Assembly (NCBI GenBank): GCA_951213105.1
Contig: OX578146.1
Span: 57,748,569 to 57,812,568, forward strand
Direction: 5' to 3'
DNA from: Amaurobius ferox
Taxonomy: Eukaryota > Arthropoda > Arachnida > Araneae > Amaurobiidae
DNA: 64,000 nt
The position numbers and the translations under genes were made by a program. Under the pieces are notes generated by a model, which ran no database searches, was not told where the DNA came from, and saw only the letters and a program-made list of their open reading frames with translations. Positions within the stretch are counted from its first letter, which is position 1, and every line of letters begins with the position of its first letter. Of this stretch, positions 1 through 9,920 are shown in pieces.

Positions 1-149
1 AAACCAGGAGTGTCAAGACAGCGGGGGCCGTTACGAGGATGCCAAGTAGCGACATTGGCTAAATGATTAACCAATGGAGAAAGTGCTTGTTGCGTCACAC
101 TGGATGCTACAAATGAAAGCAGAGGGGGAGTGACAACCCCAAAGAAAAC

Positions 150-1455
150 AAGAAAGATCAATCATGCTTAAAGCATTGATTATGAAGCACTTTTCAATTT
201 CAATGCAATTTTATTTAAACATGTCTAAAATGCAATACATTCCTCGGTAATATTTTAAAACTTATCACAATATTGCATTAATTTATTATATTTGAAAACT
301 TAAACCTTCATCGAAAAAAATGAACTTCATTCAAATGACGGCATTGAAATATAAATTGCCTGGTTTAAACATCTCTAAAATGTGATACATTCCTCGGTAA
401 TAATTTTAGAATTATCATAATACTACGATAATTTATTATACATCAAAACTTCATCGAAAACAATTGACATTCATTCAAATGACGTCATAGGAAAAATAAC
501 ACGCCTGGCTCTCTCTATAAAAGCAGCATTTCATTCATAAATAACTTTCCATTCATGTCATTTATCACAATACTAATAATAATGTATTTTATTTAAAATT
601 TAAGACCATGGAGCTACAAGTAATTAAACTCTATGTGTAAAACTTCATCGAAAGAAATCGTTCTGCTCTTTGTAAAATCAATGAATATTTCATTAATATC
701 AGCTACGCAGACTCCATGAACTAAATGATTTTGTGTTAAAGATATACAGCAATTCTAATACAACTCATTCTACATATTTTGCTGTTTACAATTTACATAG
801 GTGAAAAATAGGCTTCGTTGTAGAAACAATCAAATTTGGATGAGCATTTAAATTCAAATATATTGTCATTGCGTTGTTTCAGTATGTAGATGCACAGAAT
901 TTATGCAAAAGTAAAGTGTCTTTAGGACGGATACAACACTCAATATGAATTAAAAAGAACTTTAAAAATCCCAATTTTGTGACAAGATGGACGCCATATA
1001 TCATTTTGAAGTGGGTCACGTGATATTTTCCTATCATGGTCACGTGATCGCTGCATATAAGAGGTGTTATTAGTATTTTAATTTTTATTTAAAAAACTAC
1101 TGAATATATTTCGCTGAATTTTTTTTTATATATTTTATGGAACAATTTGAATATAACATAAAATTTTTGAAGCAATTTGTGAATTTTAAATCCGCTTAAA
1201 AAATGTTTGAAGAATTAGGTCCCATAGGGCTCAATGTATTTCATTTTTTCAACCCGGGTTCAATCCAAAACTAATTGGGTGATATTATTCATTTATATTC
1301 CCATAGGTCCTAGAGACCGTCTGAACAACATACTAAAATTTCATTTTGATTAAGTCATTTTTACGGCAGTTATCGTGCTAACGGACAGACAGACAGACAG
1401 ACAGAATGAACAAAATCATAAACACTTTTCAACTTTGTTGTAAAGTGTTAAAAAG
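150..1455 (+). mobile_element. Repeat family A, copy 1 (hairpin-ended, non-coding)
   Basis: A non-coding repeat of about 1.3 kb. The same sequence recurs in reverse at 40152-41162 and, split by an insertion, at 50522-51039 plus 54226-55021. Near its 3' end it carries a (GACA)n tract (about 1382-1404), and it terminates in a hairpin at 1421-1449 with arms AACACTTTTCAAC and GTTGTAAAGTGTT. Its 5' part repeats the hairpin arm (AGCACTTTTCAA near 187). No open reading frame of note is present. The architecture resembles Helentron-associated non-autonomous elements; that classification is inference. Confidence 0.75.
1421..1449 (+). other. 3'-terminal hairpin of family A copy 1
   Basis: Near-perfect inverted repeat of about 13 bp with a TTT loop, placed about 20 bp after a GACA microsatellite. 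The same hairpin ends the other family A copies (50522-50550 and, duplicated, about 55158-55230). Confidence 0.8.
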
Positions 1456-2859
1456 CTACAACCAGTGACTTAAGAATGACACTTGTTCTTATATGTATAT
1501 ATAGCTACTGGCGCGATATAATGAGAGATGACTTGTACGGATAACTTGGAGACGATGATTTAATAATGAGACTTGTGGAATAACATTTCGAGTTCGACAT
1601 TACAATAAAAGCGATGACTTAGAAAATATAGCACGACGACTAGATATGTGGAGGGAACAGCCTAAGGGAATGAAATAAGTACGAGTGTTTGTGTCTGCAG
1701 TACAATATGATCGACGAAGTTACGAGTGGATGCATTACACTACGAGATAATGCGAGTAATAAAGACGACATCAACCACGTGCTTCTAACAAAGTCCAAGA
1801 CAGACTTGAAGGTATGTGCTCCTCCAAAAAATGTCTAGGTCTAAACATATGTTAGGCATTTCCATACTTTTCTCACATAGTACCTCCGCCGCAATAACAT
1901 GATTAATTGTTGTAATTGAATAATTAAGTATTCATGTTTTTAATAAAATATGCAATCATTTTATCATATAATCATGTCAATATACAGTCATGTTAATATA
2001 CAGTCATATTTCATTAGAATACGAATGAAACTAGTTTTATATTAATGATATAAACCAGTTTTATATATAATGCATTATTTTTAAAATTCATCTCATAACA
2101 AATGATATAAAATTTTAAATGTTTTCAATATTCTTAAAAAGTGGCGTTTTCCTGTCATGTATGCTTAGGTAACACATTTATTAACAGCGTTCTGGTTCAC
2201 CTAGTACGTCATATTTTTTAGAAAAGTCATTGAAATAGATTTGTATTTAGAAGTCAAAATTACGCCAAAATTCACCAATATCTCTTCATATACGTCAATA
2301 GCATTTTCTGTGTCAGAATAAGTAAGTCATTGTTTGTGCCCAACAGTACGATAGAAGAGTCAAATTTTGAATAGCGTGATGTCAAGTCAATAACTTCGTT
2401 GCATTTCTTTATAGTATGGATATAGTGAAAATTATGATATTTACCTATCTGTCATGCTTAGCATGACTCTTTCGGTACTGTTTAATCCTTTTCTGGACTG
2501 ACAGGGCTTCGTTCTGTGTTTTGTAGTTCTGACTCCTATCCACTAAAGGAAACGTGAAACCATAATGATGCTTCGCTGATCAATTTCGTCGGATGTTCGA
2601 TATGTATATCACATATGGACTCATCCGGTGGCACTATGAGCCTGATTTTGTAACTTGTGCCCAAAGCCGACGAAGAATAGAATCCTTGCTTGACAGGTGC
2701 TTTTAGAACCACACAGTCAATGGTTCCATTGTTCCGGAAGTGAAACATCTTTAAGAACCTCTAAATTTTGTTGGCATAAATCGAACCTTCGCCACAACCG
2801 AACATTCTTCTAACTTGTTTAAATCAACCAGTTATACTTAGCAAGAAATTTAGCAAGTT
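1456..2859. other. Unassigned AT-rich sequence
   Basis: I see no gene, RNA or recognisable repeat here. The short open frame at 2536-2748 (minus) has no recognisable motif and no supporting signals. Confidence 0.5.
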
Positions 2860-3509
2860 TGTCGACACTTGGCGATGCCACACTTATTTACGAACTTGAT
2901 GACATAGTTGGAGAACTTAATTTTAACTTTGACGCAATGGCACAACTTCGATTACTTTTTGAAAATATCGCCTAGTTCGCGATTAATCAATACCTCTGAA
3001 AACAAAATTTACTTTGATAATTCTTGTCACTTTATGCAATCATTAACTTAAGTGTCAATTCAAAATAATGTGCATTTCATTTTCCGTGCTTTATTGGGGG
3101 ATTATAAAGTATTTGCTCTAAGTTAAGGCGGTTATAAAGTATTTACGTGGTGTTAGAGGTTGTATAGTGATTAATAATATTAATTGTCGACACTTGGCGA
3201 TGACACACTTATGTACGAACTTGATGACATAGTTGGAGAACTTAATTTTAACTTTGACGCAATAGCACAACTTCGATTACTTTTTGGAAATATCGCCTAG
3301 TTCGCGATTAATCAATACCTCTGAAAACAAAATTTACTTTGATAATCCTTGTCACTTTATGCAATCATTAACTTAAGTGTCAATTCAAAATAGTGTGCAT
3401 TTCATTTTCCGTGCTTTATATGGGGATTATAAAGTATTTTCTCTAAGTTAAGGCGGTTATAAAGTATTTACGTGGTGTTAGAGGTTGTATAGTGATTAAT
3501 AATATTAAT
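2860..3509. repeat. 325-bp tandem duplication
   Basis: Two adjacent copies (2860-3184 and 3185-3509), both starting TGTCGACACTTGGCGATG and both ending in GATTAATAATATTAAT. By eye I count about nine differences in 325 bases, so roughly 97 percent identity. That makes this one of the youngest events in the window. The second copy stops 24 bp before the first LTR of the miniature element at 3534. Confidence 0.9.
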
Positions 3510-3533
3510 CGAAAGAAATACATGATCGACATG

Positions 3534-3664
3534 TGCGGAGTTTACTTCGACAATAAGAGCTTGCAATTTTGCAACAGTAGCTCAACGGTAGATCGCCGAC
3601 AAGCCAGATCAAAGACCCAGCTCAAAGACCTCGATTCCCGTTTGGAGAATCAAGGTTTTTTACA
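3534..3664 (+). repeat. LTR 1 of TRIM array, with tRNA-like pol III promoter
   Basis: 131 bp. It contains an A-box-like TAGCTCAACGG (3578-3588) and a B-box-like ACCTCGATTCC (3628-3638, 8 of 11 to GGTTCGANTCC). It ends GGTTTTTTACA. Confidence 0.65.
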
Positions 3665-3665
3665 A

Positions 3666-3678
3666 TGGCGCCCGAACA
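3666..3678 (+). other. Putative primer-binding site (tRNA-Lys type)
   Basis: TGGCGCCCGAACA begins one base after the LTR end. The sequence is identical to the start of the classical tRNA-Lys primer-binding site of retroelements. Decayed versions sit at the same place after the other LTRs: 3997 (TGGCTCCCGAAAA), 5870 (TGGCGCTCGAA) and 23068 (TGGCGCCCAAACA). Confidence 0.6.
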
Positions 3679-3921
3679 ATTCAACCCTGTATGTTAGTGC
3701 GCAGATGTCGGAGGTCTGAAATTTACCCTAGTACGACTAGCCCGGATTCAGTAGATTTTGGGATATGGAGAGTCGATTTCAAATCGGGAGGTTAACGACT
3801 ACGCAGGAAGCTAATTTGGAGTATAAAAATAGCATCAGGATGTTAACCTGGCGTGAAAATAGCAAGAGATGTGTAGCCAAATTTCCAGTTGCACGTCAAT
3901 ATGACATTAGAAGATACAGAA

Positions 3922-3995
3922 TGCAAACTCCACTTCGAAAACTACCCAGTTCTCGTTCGTTTCAATTCCCGTTTGGGGTAGCAAGGTTTTTTACA
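3922..3995 (+). repeat. LTR 2 of TRIM array (internally deleted)
   Basis: 74 bp. The ends are kept (TGCAAACTCCACTTCGA ... GGTTTTTTACA) and so is the B-box-like TTTCAATTCCC, but the segment holding the A box is missing. A purine-rich stretch at 3909-3921 precedes it. Confidence 0.6.
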
Positions 3996-4252
3996 ATGGC
4001 TCCCGAAAAAATCAACCCTGTAAGTTAGTGTAAAGATGTCGGAGGTCTGATAGTTACGCTAGCACGACTAGCCCAGATTCGGTGGATTTTGTGATATGGA
4101 GAGCCGATTTCAAATCGGGAGGATAACGACCACCCAGAAGGCTAATCTGGAGGATAAAAATAGCATCACGAAGTTAACCTGAGGTGAAAATAGCTGGAAC
4201 TGGTCAGTAACATTGCCAGTTGCACGCCCATTTTTCAGTAGAGAGTGGTAAA

Positions 4253-4375
4253 TACAAAGCCCACTTCGAATATAAGATCTTGCAATTTCGTCCCAGTAGC
4301 TCAACGGTTGAGCTTCGGTTAGCCAGTTCGAATATTCAGGGTTCAAATTCCGGTTAGTGCTGCAAAATTCTTTAC
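4253..4375 (+). repeat. LTR 3 of TRIM array, with A and B boxes
   Basis: 123 bp. A box TAGCTCAACGG at 4297-4307 and B-box-like GGTTCAAATTCC at 4340-4351. It is preceded by the purine-rich GAGAGTGGTAAA (4241-4252) and ends TTCTTTACA, where similarity to the array stops. Confidence 0.65.
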
Positions 4376-5747
4376 ATCTGTTTTCGTAAATTTCATGAGC
4401 GCAAAAATTGAAGTCGGGCAGATGGAAGAGAAGTTTTTATATTACTTTAATCACACTGCCATATTACGAAATTCATACCTAGTTTCCAGGAACAAGAAAT
4501 ATTTGAATTAGCCGTCATGTGGTAGAAAATAGTGCATACGCTTTATTTTTGGCAAAAATTTTAAGCATTTTATTGGCTTCTACATACTTATTTCATACAG
4601 TTATATAAATTTTCTAAACAAAACTGGAAATAATATTTATAGAGAACTGAAAATTGATATCCTCAGCAAACCCCCCTACTGCCTTTGTAACTCGATGCTG
4701 AATCCATATATCTGTCATCTTCTAATCTCTATCTGTAGCCAATCTTAAGGACTCGATGCTTCAAGTAAAATGAAAAAATTTGAACCGGAAATGGAAACAG
4801 AGCCGGAAGTAGAAATCTTTGGTGAATACCCCCCCCCCCCCCCACATACACACACACATACAAACACACCACCACTACCACATTATCCTTCAAAATTTAA
4901 TGATGAATTTAAATCAGTCATACTCTGATTTCTATTTATAACAGATTTTGAGAAAGAGGTTTCAGTGATAAATCCTTCCCCAAAATAATAGTATGGCAAA
5001 CATGTTACCACCAACAAATGTTGGGCCATTAATGAATGGACCACCATGTATCTTCAAAGTCATATGATAACCTCCTCAGGTGGATTCTTTTAGTAAATTT
5101 AATTCTTATAAAATTTAATAATTTACCAATAATGTAATGCTTAACTGAACTCTAGCATCTAGTTATTGTCAACTGTCCTAAAGGAAACTGATAATGCAAA
5201 ATCATTCTACAGGATGATTAATTATCATGTATTAGACCCGTATTTGAATAGACCCTTCAGTTACCGCAAGCAATTTCCGAAGCTATTGTTCGACTCCTTG
5301 ACGGAAAGGGTAAGTACGCCTAACAAGTAGTTTAATTAGAGTGTTCTATTTGCCATTACAGAGTCCGCATCTTATGAAATGCATTCATTAGAATCGAGCT
5401 GCTTTAGTTTCTATGAATTAAATATATTTTTATATAAATGTTCATTTATCTCACTGTTAAATAATTGTCTTGAAATTTATTTCAAGTGAAATTCGAGTTT
5501 GTGGCATTTTCTGTGTAAATGTGCAGTTAGAATGTAATAAAATCCGATGTGGCCAGCACATGATTTACCCCACAGACTCAAATTCATTTTCTATTTGTTT
5601 CTTTCATGATGCATAAAACTGAGTTTAATTGCCTAAAATGACCGATACTTACGCGATATTTACAGTATACCGTTCTCCATACGGAATATGCAATTTAAAG
5701 ATTTTTAATATCACAGTACACATTCCTATAATATTCTGAATAACATT
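4376..5747. other. Unassigned sequence with C-run and CA tract
   Basis: AT-rich sequence with a run of about 14 C at 4831-4845 followed by short (CA)n and CCA-type repeats to about 4880. I see no gene or assignable element. Confidence 0.5.
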
Positions 5748-6205
5748 TGCAGAGTTAACTTCGACGATAAGAGTTTACAATTTTACCCCTGTAGCTTAAC
5801 GGTAGAGCGCCGGCTGGCCAGTTCGGAGATCCACAGTTGGATTCCCGGTTGAGGCAGCACTTTTCACAATGGCGCTCGAAATCAACCCTGTAGGTTAGTG
5901 CTAAGATGTCGGAGGTCTGAAAGTGACCCTATTGCGACTAGTACGGATTCAGTGGATTCTGAAAGATGGAGTGCCAATTTCAAATTGAGAGGATAACGAT
6001 CATGCAAGATATTAACCTGGGTGAAATTAGTAATAGCAGTCGGTGGTCAGTCATAATGTCAGTTGACCGCCAATCTGATATTAGATGGTGGAGAATGCAG
6101 AGTCCAGTTCGAAGATAGAGCTTGCAATGTCGTCCCAGTAGCTCAACAGTTGAGAGTGGGCTTGCCAGTTAGGATATCCCGATTTGGGCAGCAGGGCTCT
6201 TTACA
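5748..6205 (+). mobile_element. TRIM-like miniature LTR element, two LTRs, CATT target duplication
   Basis: A complete 458-bp element with LTR 5748-5868 (121 bp), interior 5869-6095 (227 bp) and LTR 6096-6205 (110 bp). The primer-binding-site relic TGGCGCTCGAA starts at 5870. The purine tract AGATGGTGGAGAA (6083-6095) abuts the 3' LTR. Both LTRs start TGCAGAGT and end in ACA. CATT flanks the element on both sides (5744-5747 and 6206-6209), a plausible 4-bp target-site duplication. LTR-LTR identity is roughly 70 percent by eye, so the insertion is old. Nothing in the interior is coding. Confidence 0.72.
5792..5845 (+). promoter_or_regulatory. tRNA-type A and B boxes inside the 5' LTR
   Basis: A box TAGCTTAACGG (5792-5802) and B-box-like AGTTGGATTCC (5835-5845, 9 of 11 to GGTTCGANTCC), at tRNA-like spacing. 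In the consensus of the copies, GTCCCAG before the A box can pair with TTGGGGC after the B box as an acceptor stem, and GCTC/GAGC can form a D stem. Confidence 0.6.
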
Positions 6206-6320
6206 CATTGTTATTCAAAATATTCTATTAAAATATTTAAATTACTTCTCCTAAAAAGAAGTTAAAAATCTCTATTCTCCGTATACAAAGTAATTTCCAC
6301 ATTCAAATCTGAAGAATGAC

Positions 6321-6384
6321 GTTACCTTACACCTTTCTGGTAGGTCGGACGGTCTGGGTTTCAACAACAACATCCTGATCCCCC
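6321..6384 (+). mobile_element. SINE 3'-tail fragment
   Basis: Matches the 3' end of the SINE family at 42289-42577, from GTTACCTTACACCTTTCTGG to the (CAA)n-CATCCTGATCC end. It lies directly upstream of a SINE head, giving a tail-head junction. Confidence 0.75.
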
Positions 6385-6385
6385 A

Positions 6386-6568
6386 AGGGTGCGGTAGCCC
6401 TGTGGTTAATACACTGGAATTGCACTTGGTAGGCCCGGGTTCAATTCCAGCCACTGCCAAAACTACCGCCGTGTTCACGCGGAGTACGGTCACGTTAAAC
6501 GTGTGGGTCCGAAAGCCCTGACCATCGACTCGTCCGAGGACTTAGAGCAGTTGGGTGGATGGCCGGGA
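6386..6568 (+). mobile_element. tRNA-derived SINE, head and partial body
   Basis: The head has a tRNA-like A-box region (TAGCCCTGTGGTTAATACAC) and B box GGTTCAATTCC (6438-6448), then the family body (CCGTGTTCACGCGGAGTACG). From about 6511 to 6568 the sequence is an alternative family tail in reverse orientation (CGACTCGTCCGAGGAC), so this copy is rearranged. Confidence 0.75.
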
Positions 6569-6769
6569 AAAATTTTTGTTAACGGAGACCGTCCCCCACG
6601 GACACCGAGCAGCCGCGGAGCATTTATTGAAATTCAAAAAGGGAGGTTACATTGGAAAGGGACAAGTTTTAACAAAATGCCTTATAGGGACCAATTCAAG
6701 GCTATATTTTTGACAAGTTTCTTCTTGTTAACATTTTTAACTTTTGATACAATATTGACTAGATAAACA

Positions 6770-7153
6770 GTATTTATGATGAAGGACAAGTAGACAATAA
6801 TATTTTATGGTAAGTAGTTATAACATTTACTTGGTTAATTTTAAATATTACAATTTGTATCTGTGGTTTGTACATTATCTATATATTTACATAATTTCCA
6901 ATGACAATAAATTTATGACAATATCTGATTGTTATCAGTAAACATAAACTGTGCAAGGACCATACAGAGACAACGCAAGACACTGGTCCATAAAATGAAA
7001 CAAGGGACAAGGACAAGAGGTCCGGACAGAATACGTCAGAGCAAGGGACAAGGACATTCAAAATGAGCAAAACAAACAAGAAAAATACCCCGGAACAGTG
7101 GCAAAGTTCATTGATCACCAGACATTGAAAGCAGACAGAAACCCACAGACCGG
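6770..7153 (-). other. Probable 3' untranslated region of the retrotransposon remnant
   Basis: On the minus strand this stretch follows the stop of the retrotransposon C-terminal frame. It is rich in TGTCCTTGTCCCTTG-like pyrimidine runs. Assignment as 3' UTR rests on position only. Confidence 0.35.
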
Positions 7154-8370
7154 TCATTTAACTCTGTTAGAGACATCTCTTGCCACAAGGATACAGTTCT
7201 TCAATTTGTTAAGAAGGAGTGAATTAGTACATACTTTGAAAAACCAAGCTGCTGTAAATTTAGGTAAGGGTTTTTTTAAGTGGAAGTTTTTTGAAAAGGG
7301 ACAGGAAAATACATAATGGTCTACGTCTCCAAAGGAGTTACATGGGCAATTTGAGGTTGATTTTTGTTTGAAAAAATAAAGGTAGTCAAGAAATGGTCCG
7401 TGGCCGGTAATAAAATATATGACGTATTTATTAAAGATTAGGGTACGGGTATTTACAAAAGGGAGGAAGCTGAGGATACGGACAGGGTCGTGAGAACGGG
7501 GAGAGATGTATTCATCAAGTAGGTTTTGCCAGGATTTAAGAAGAAATGATTTACATGAAGTAGTTAAGAAGGAATAAGGAAAAGGAACATGTGTAGGAGT
7601 ACCGGAAAGGGCAGCAGTTTTGGCATAGGAATCAGCAACTTCATTTCCCAAAGTACCAAGCCTTAACCCATTGGAGGTTAATAAATTTGGAGTTCGAAAG
7701 GGCCAAGAGTTTAATTTCACTAAGAAATTTAGATTTATTTTTGACAGATTTGAGGGCCAAAAGAGAGGACAGACTGTCCGTAAAAATATTAACTTTGAGT
7801 TGATTATCACGTGCCCATTGCATTGCAAAGTTAATAGCTGAGATCTCAGCTTGAAAAACTGTATTACCTTCTTTAAGTTTAAAAGTAAATGTTTCAAGGA
7901 GGTTATTTAGTTTGAAAATACAAATAGAATATCCAATATTGTTGTCCGTTTTCGATCCATCAGTATATATGTTAATGTCAGAAAATGTCGTGGGATTTCG
8001 AACAGGGATGTTAACAATACGGTGACAGGGTAAAAGGCCAGAGGAAGGGGGTGTTTGAATCAAACAACAAAAGAGAAGGGAGGGAAGGAGTTTGAAAAAG
8101 GTCAACGTGATTTTTCCAAAACTGAAATTTTTATGAAGGTTTTGTATGACAAGGTGAACCGGGGGGATACCGGTAATGGAATAAAGAGAAATGCTGGAAG
8201 TTGTTCTAAATCCGGAACAAATTTTCAACAGGAAAATCCTTTGAAGAGAAAGAAGTTTCTTAGTTTGTGCCCCCGTCAGGTTTTTACCCCACACCCCTGA
8301 GCCATAAGTGATAATTTTTTCAATGTCCGCCAAGTACCAGATTTTAAGGTAGGCTTTATTTATACCCCAG
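7154..8370 (-). pseudogene. R1/Jockey-type non-LTR retrotransposon pol remnant (RNase H and C-terminus)
   Basis: The 3' end of a non-LTR retrotransposon polyprotein, split over two frames (8370-7641 and about 7680-7154). The first frame has the post-RT segment (YGSGVWG near residue 60 of the open frame starting at 8483). It is followed by an RNase H domain with acidic residues in IYTDGS (D175), FQAE (E213) and FTDS (D236). The second frame gives GNEVADSYAK, with the fourth acidic residue. Further on lie ITGHGPF and a CPC...DHYVFSC zinc-knuckle-like motif typical of these C-termini. The frames meet where the family expects a His-containing motif before GNE: a net loss of about 5 nt removes that His codon and shifts frame. 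The reverse transcriptase and everything upstream are absent. The first ~38 residues of the open frame are read-through of SINE sequence (8371-8483). It is a dead, 5'-truncated copy. Confidence 0.85.
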
Positions 8371-8551
8371 TGTCCGTAAGTCCTTCCAAAAGGTTGGTGG
8401 TAGGAGAAGGAGGGTACGGTCCCTGTGGATACCTCCCCCACTGAGTTCCGGTCTAAATTGGGTGGCACTTCCCGACAGTCCAAAAAGTTATCTTACACCT
8501 TTCTGGTAGGTTAGACGGTATGGGTCTCAACAACAACATCCTGATCCACCA
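8371..8551 (+). mobile_element. 5'-truncated SINE body and tail
   Basis: Starts mid-body (GTCCGTAAGTCCTTCC) and runs through CGGTCTAAATTGGGTGGCAC to the CAACAACAACATCCTGATCC tail. It abuts the 5S-like sequence at 8552 without a gap and marks the 5' truncation of the retrotransposon remnant. Confidence 0.8.
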
Positions 8552-8669
8552 GCCAACGACCGTACCGTGCTGAAAACACCTGTTCTCGTTAGATCACCGA
8601 AGTCATACAGCATCGGGCGCGGTTAGTACTTGGGAGGGTGACTACCTGGGAACACTGCGTGCTGTTGGC
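8552..8669 (+). ncRNA. 5S rRNA-like sequence, full length, head of a chimeric SINE
   Basis: 118 nt aligning end to end with eukaryotic 5S rRNA. The terminal stem GCCAAC/GTTGGC is kept. The internal promoter regions are recognisable: the A-box region CAGCATCGGGCGCGGTTAG, the intermediate element TAGTAC, and a C-box region ending CTACCTGGGAA. Substitutions in conserved loops, and its direct fusion to a SINE body repeated at 44622, argue that it is a retroposon head and not a working 5S gene. A genuine 5S pseudogene next to a SINE is the alternative. Confidence 0.75.
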
Positions 8670-8673
8670 ATTT

Positions 8674-9010
8674 CGGGCGCGGTAGCCCGGTTGTTTACGC
8701 GCTGGATTTGCACGCTGCTACAACTGCCTCCGTTTTCATGCGGAGTACGATCACGTTAAACACGTGGGTCCGTAAGTCCTTCCGAGAGATTGGTGGTAGG
8801 GGAAGGAGGGTACGGTCCCTGTGGATGTCTGCCCCACTGGGTTCCGGTCTAAATTGGGTGGCACTTCCCGGCCGTACAAACAGTTACCTTACACCTTTCT
8901 GGTAGGTCGGACGGTCTAGTTCTCAACGACAACAACATCCTGATCCCCCGGCCGCCCATTTTGCTGCTCCATGTCCTCGGACGGTCGGAGCTTTCGACAT
9001 CCTGATCCCG
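8674..9010 (+). mobile_element. tRNA-type SINE part of the 5S-tRNA chimera
   Basis: Begins GGGCGCGGTAGCCCGG five bases after the 5S end. The tRNA A-box region is present, but the stretch carrying the B box (GGCCCGGGTTCGATTCC in other copies) is missing between TTGCAC and CTGC. The body and the CAACAACATCC tail follow, then an alternative tail (CTCGGACGGTCGGAGC) to about 9010. Confidence 0.8.
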
Positions 9011-9540
9011 TTCCTAAACAAATTTTCAGAAAATATGAAATTAAAGATATACCCGTGGATTAGAAAGTATAGCCGAACTATTCATTTTTTGGGGATTATA
9101 AGATATACCCGTACTTCTTATATTTTCGCAGATAAGAATATTATATTCGTGTATTAGAAGATATAATAGTATTACAATATATGGATTTGAAAATATTTTT
9201 CACCAAAATGAAACAGATGGCACAAGAATTCGAAAATATCAACCTTAAAACCCAAAGGCTATAATGGATATAGTCCAATCAAAAACTCAATTCCGATAAA
9301 ATTTATTGATATACATTTCTTTAATATTTAACTTAAAAAATATTTACTGTTGGGTTTAATTCGTTGCTTCGTGATATTTTTTTTTTTTTGCAAATATAAA
9401 CTCATTGGGTTACATTCCGTTTCTGAGCAACTTGATATAATTTTTTTTTTTCAAAACATTTTGCGAAAAAAATATCAGTTGCATAATGCTATCTCAATGG
9501 AAGGTTTAGCCGTGAATTTTTTATTAATGTCTCTATAACC
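9011..9540. other. Unassigned AT-rich sequence
   Basis: Homopolymer T runs and no recognisable gene or element. Confidence 0.5.
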
Positions 9541-9544
9541 GCAC

Positions 9545-9920
9545 AGGTCCTAGAAACTAGAATCATGGACTAAAATAAAAGTGGGGCTATTTGCAGTGCT
9601 TCTTTCAAGCATACATCAGGGATACGACAAAGATCCGCCCCCCCCCAAACATTTTATGTTAACCTAGCTTCTATTTATGTGACAGTATTTAGATATATTT
9701 ATAGAGGGCAAATAAAAAACTTGCCCCTCTAAAATTTCTTTCGCCCCCCCTCCCCCCCCCCGGCCAAAGAGCCCTGAAAGATTCTATACTGGCTATTCCA
9801 AGTTTACACTGACAATTTCATCAAGTTCGATGCAGCCGTTCACTCGAGATTATGAGAAACAAACAAACACACAAATAAATAAACAAACATATTTTCCATT
9901 TTATTTAGATAGATTATATC
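9545..9920 (+). mobile_element. Possible RTE-type non-LTR 3' tail
   Basis: The end has the style of arthropod RTE-like 3' tails: GCAGCCGTTCACTCGAGATT, a run of ACAAACAAACA/AATAAA, and a final ATTTTATTTAGATAGATT. The rest (C-rich at 9635-9650 and 9740-9770) is not diagnostic. No coding part is present. Confidence 0.4.

Larger units (their letters stand above)
3534..4375 (+). mobile_element. TRIM-like miniature LTR element, three LTRs in tandem
   Basis: The order is LTR (3534-3664), internal (3665-3921), LTR (3922-3995), internal (3996-4252), LTR (4253-4375). Both internal segments are 257 bp and the last unit stops exactly at the LTR end (TTTACA). This is the pattern left by LTR-LTR recombination or tandem insertion of an LTR element. 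Each LTR starts TG/TA-CA-style (TGCGGAG, TGCAAAC, TACAAAG) and ends in ACA. A tRNA-Lys-like primer-binding site follows the first LTR, and purine-rich tracts precede LTRs two and three. There is no coding capacity. The overall plan matches TRIM elements (LTRs of 100-250 bp, short non-coding interior). The middle LTR has lost the 5' half of its tRNA-like part. The flanking tetranucleotides (CATG and TCTG) do not match. Confidence 0.7.

Noticed and set aside
1252..1266. ACCCGGGTTCAATCC as a tRNA B box
   Set aside because: No A box or cloverleaf nearby. It is part of the family A interior and is present in the other copies.
6879..7157. 92-codon hydrophobic open frame (minus)
   Set aside because: Lies in the probable 3' UTR of the retrotransposon remnant and starts after its stop.
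8552..8669. Functional 5S rRNA gene
   Set aside because: The terminal stem is intact, but conserved positions are changed, no T-run terminator follows, and the sequence is fused to a SINE in the same way as at 44622.
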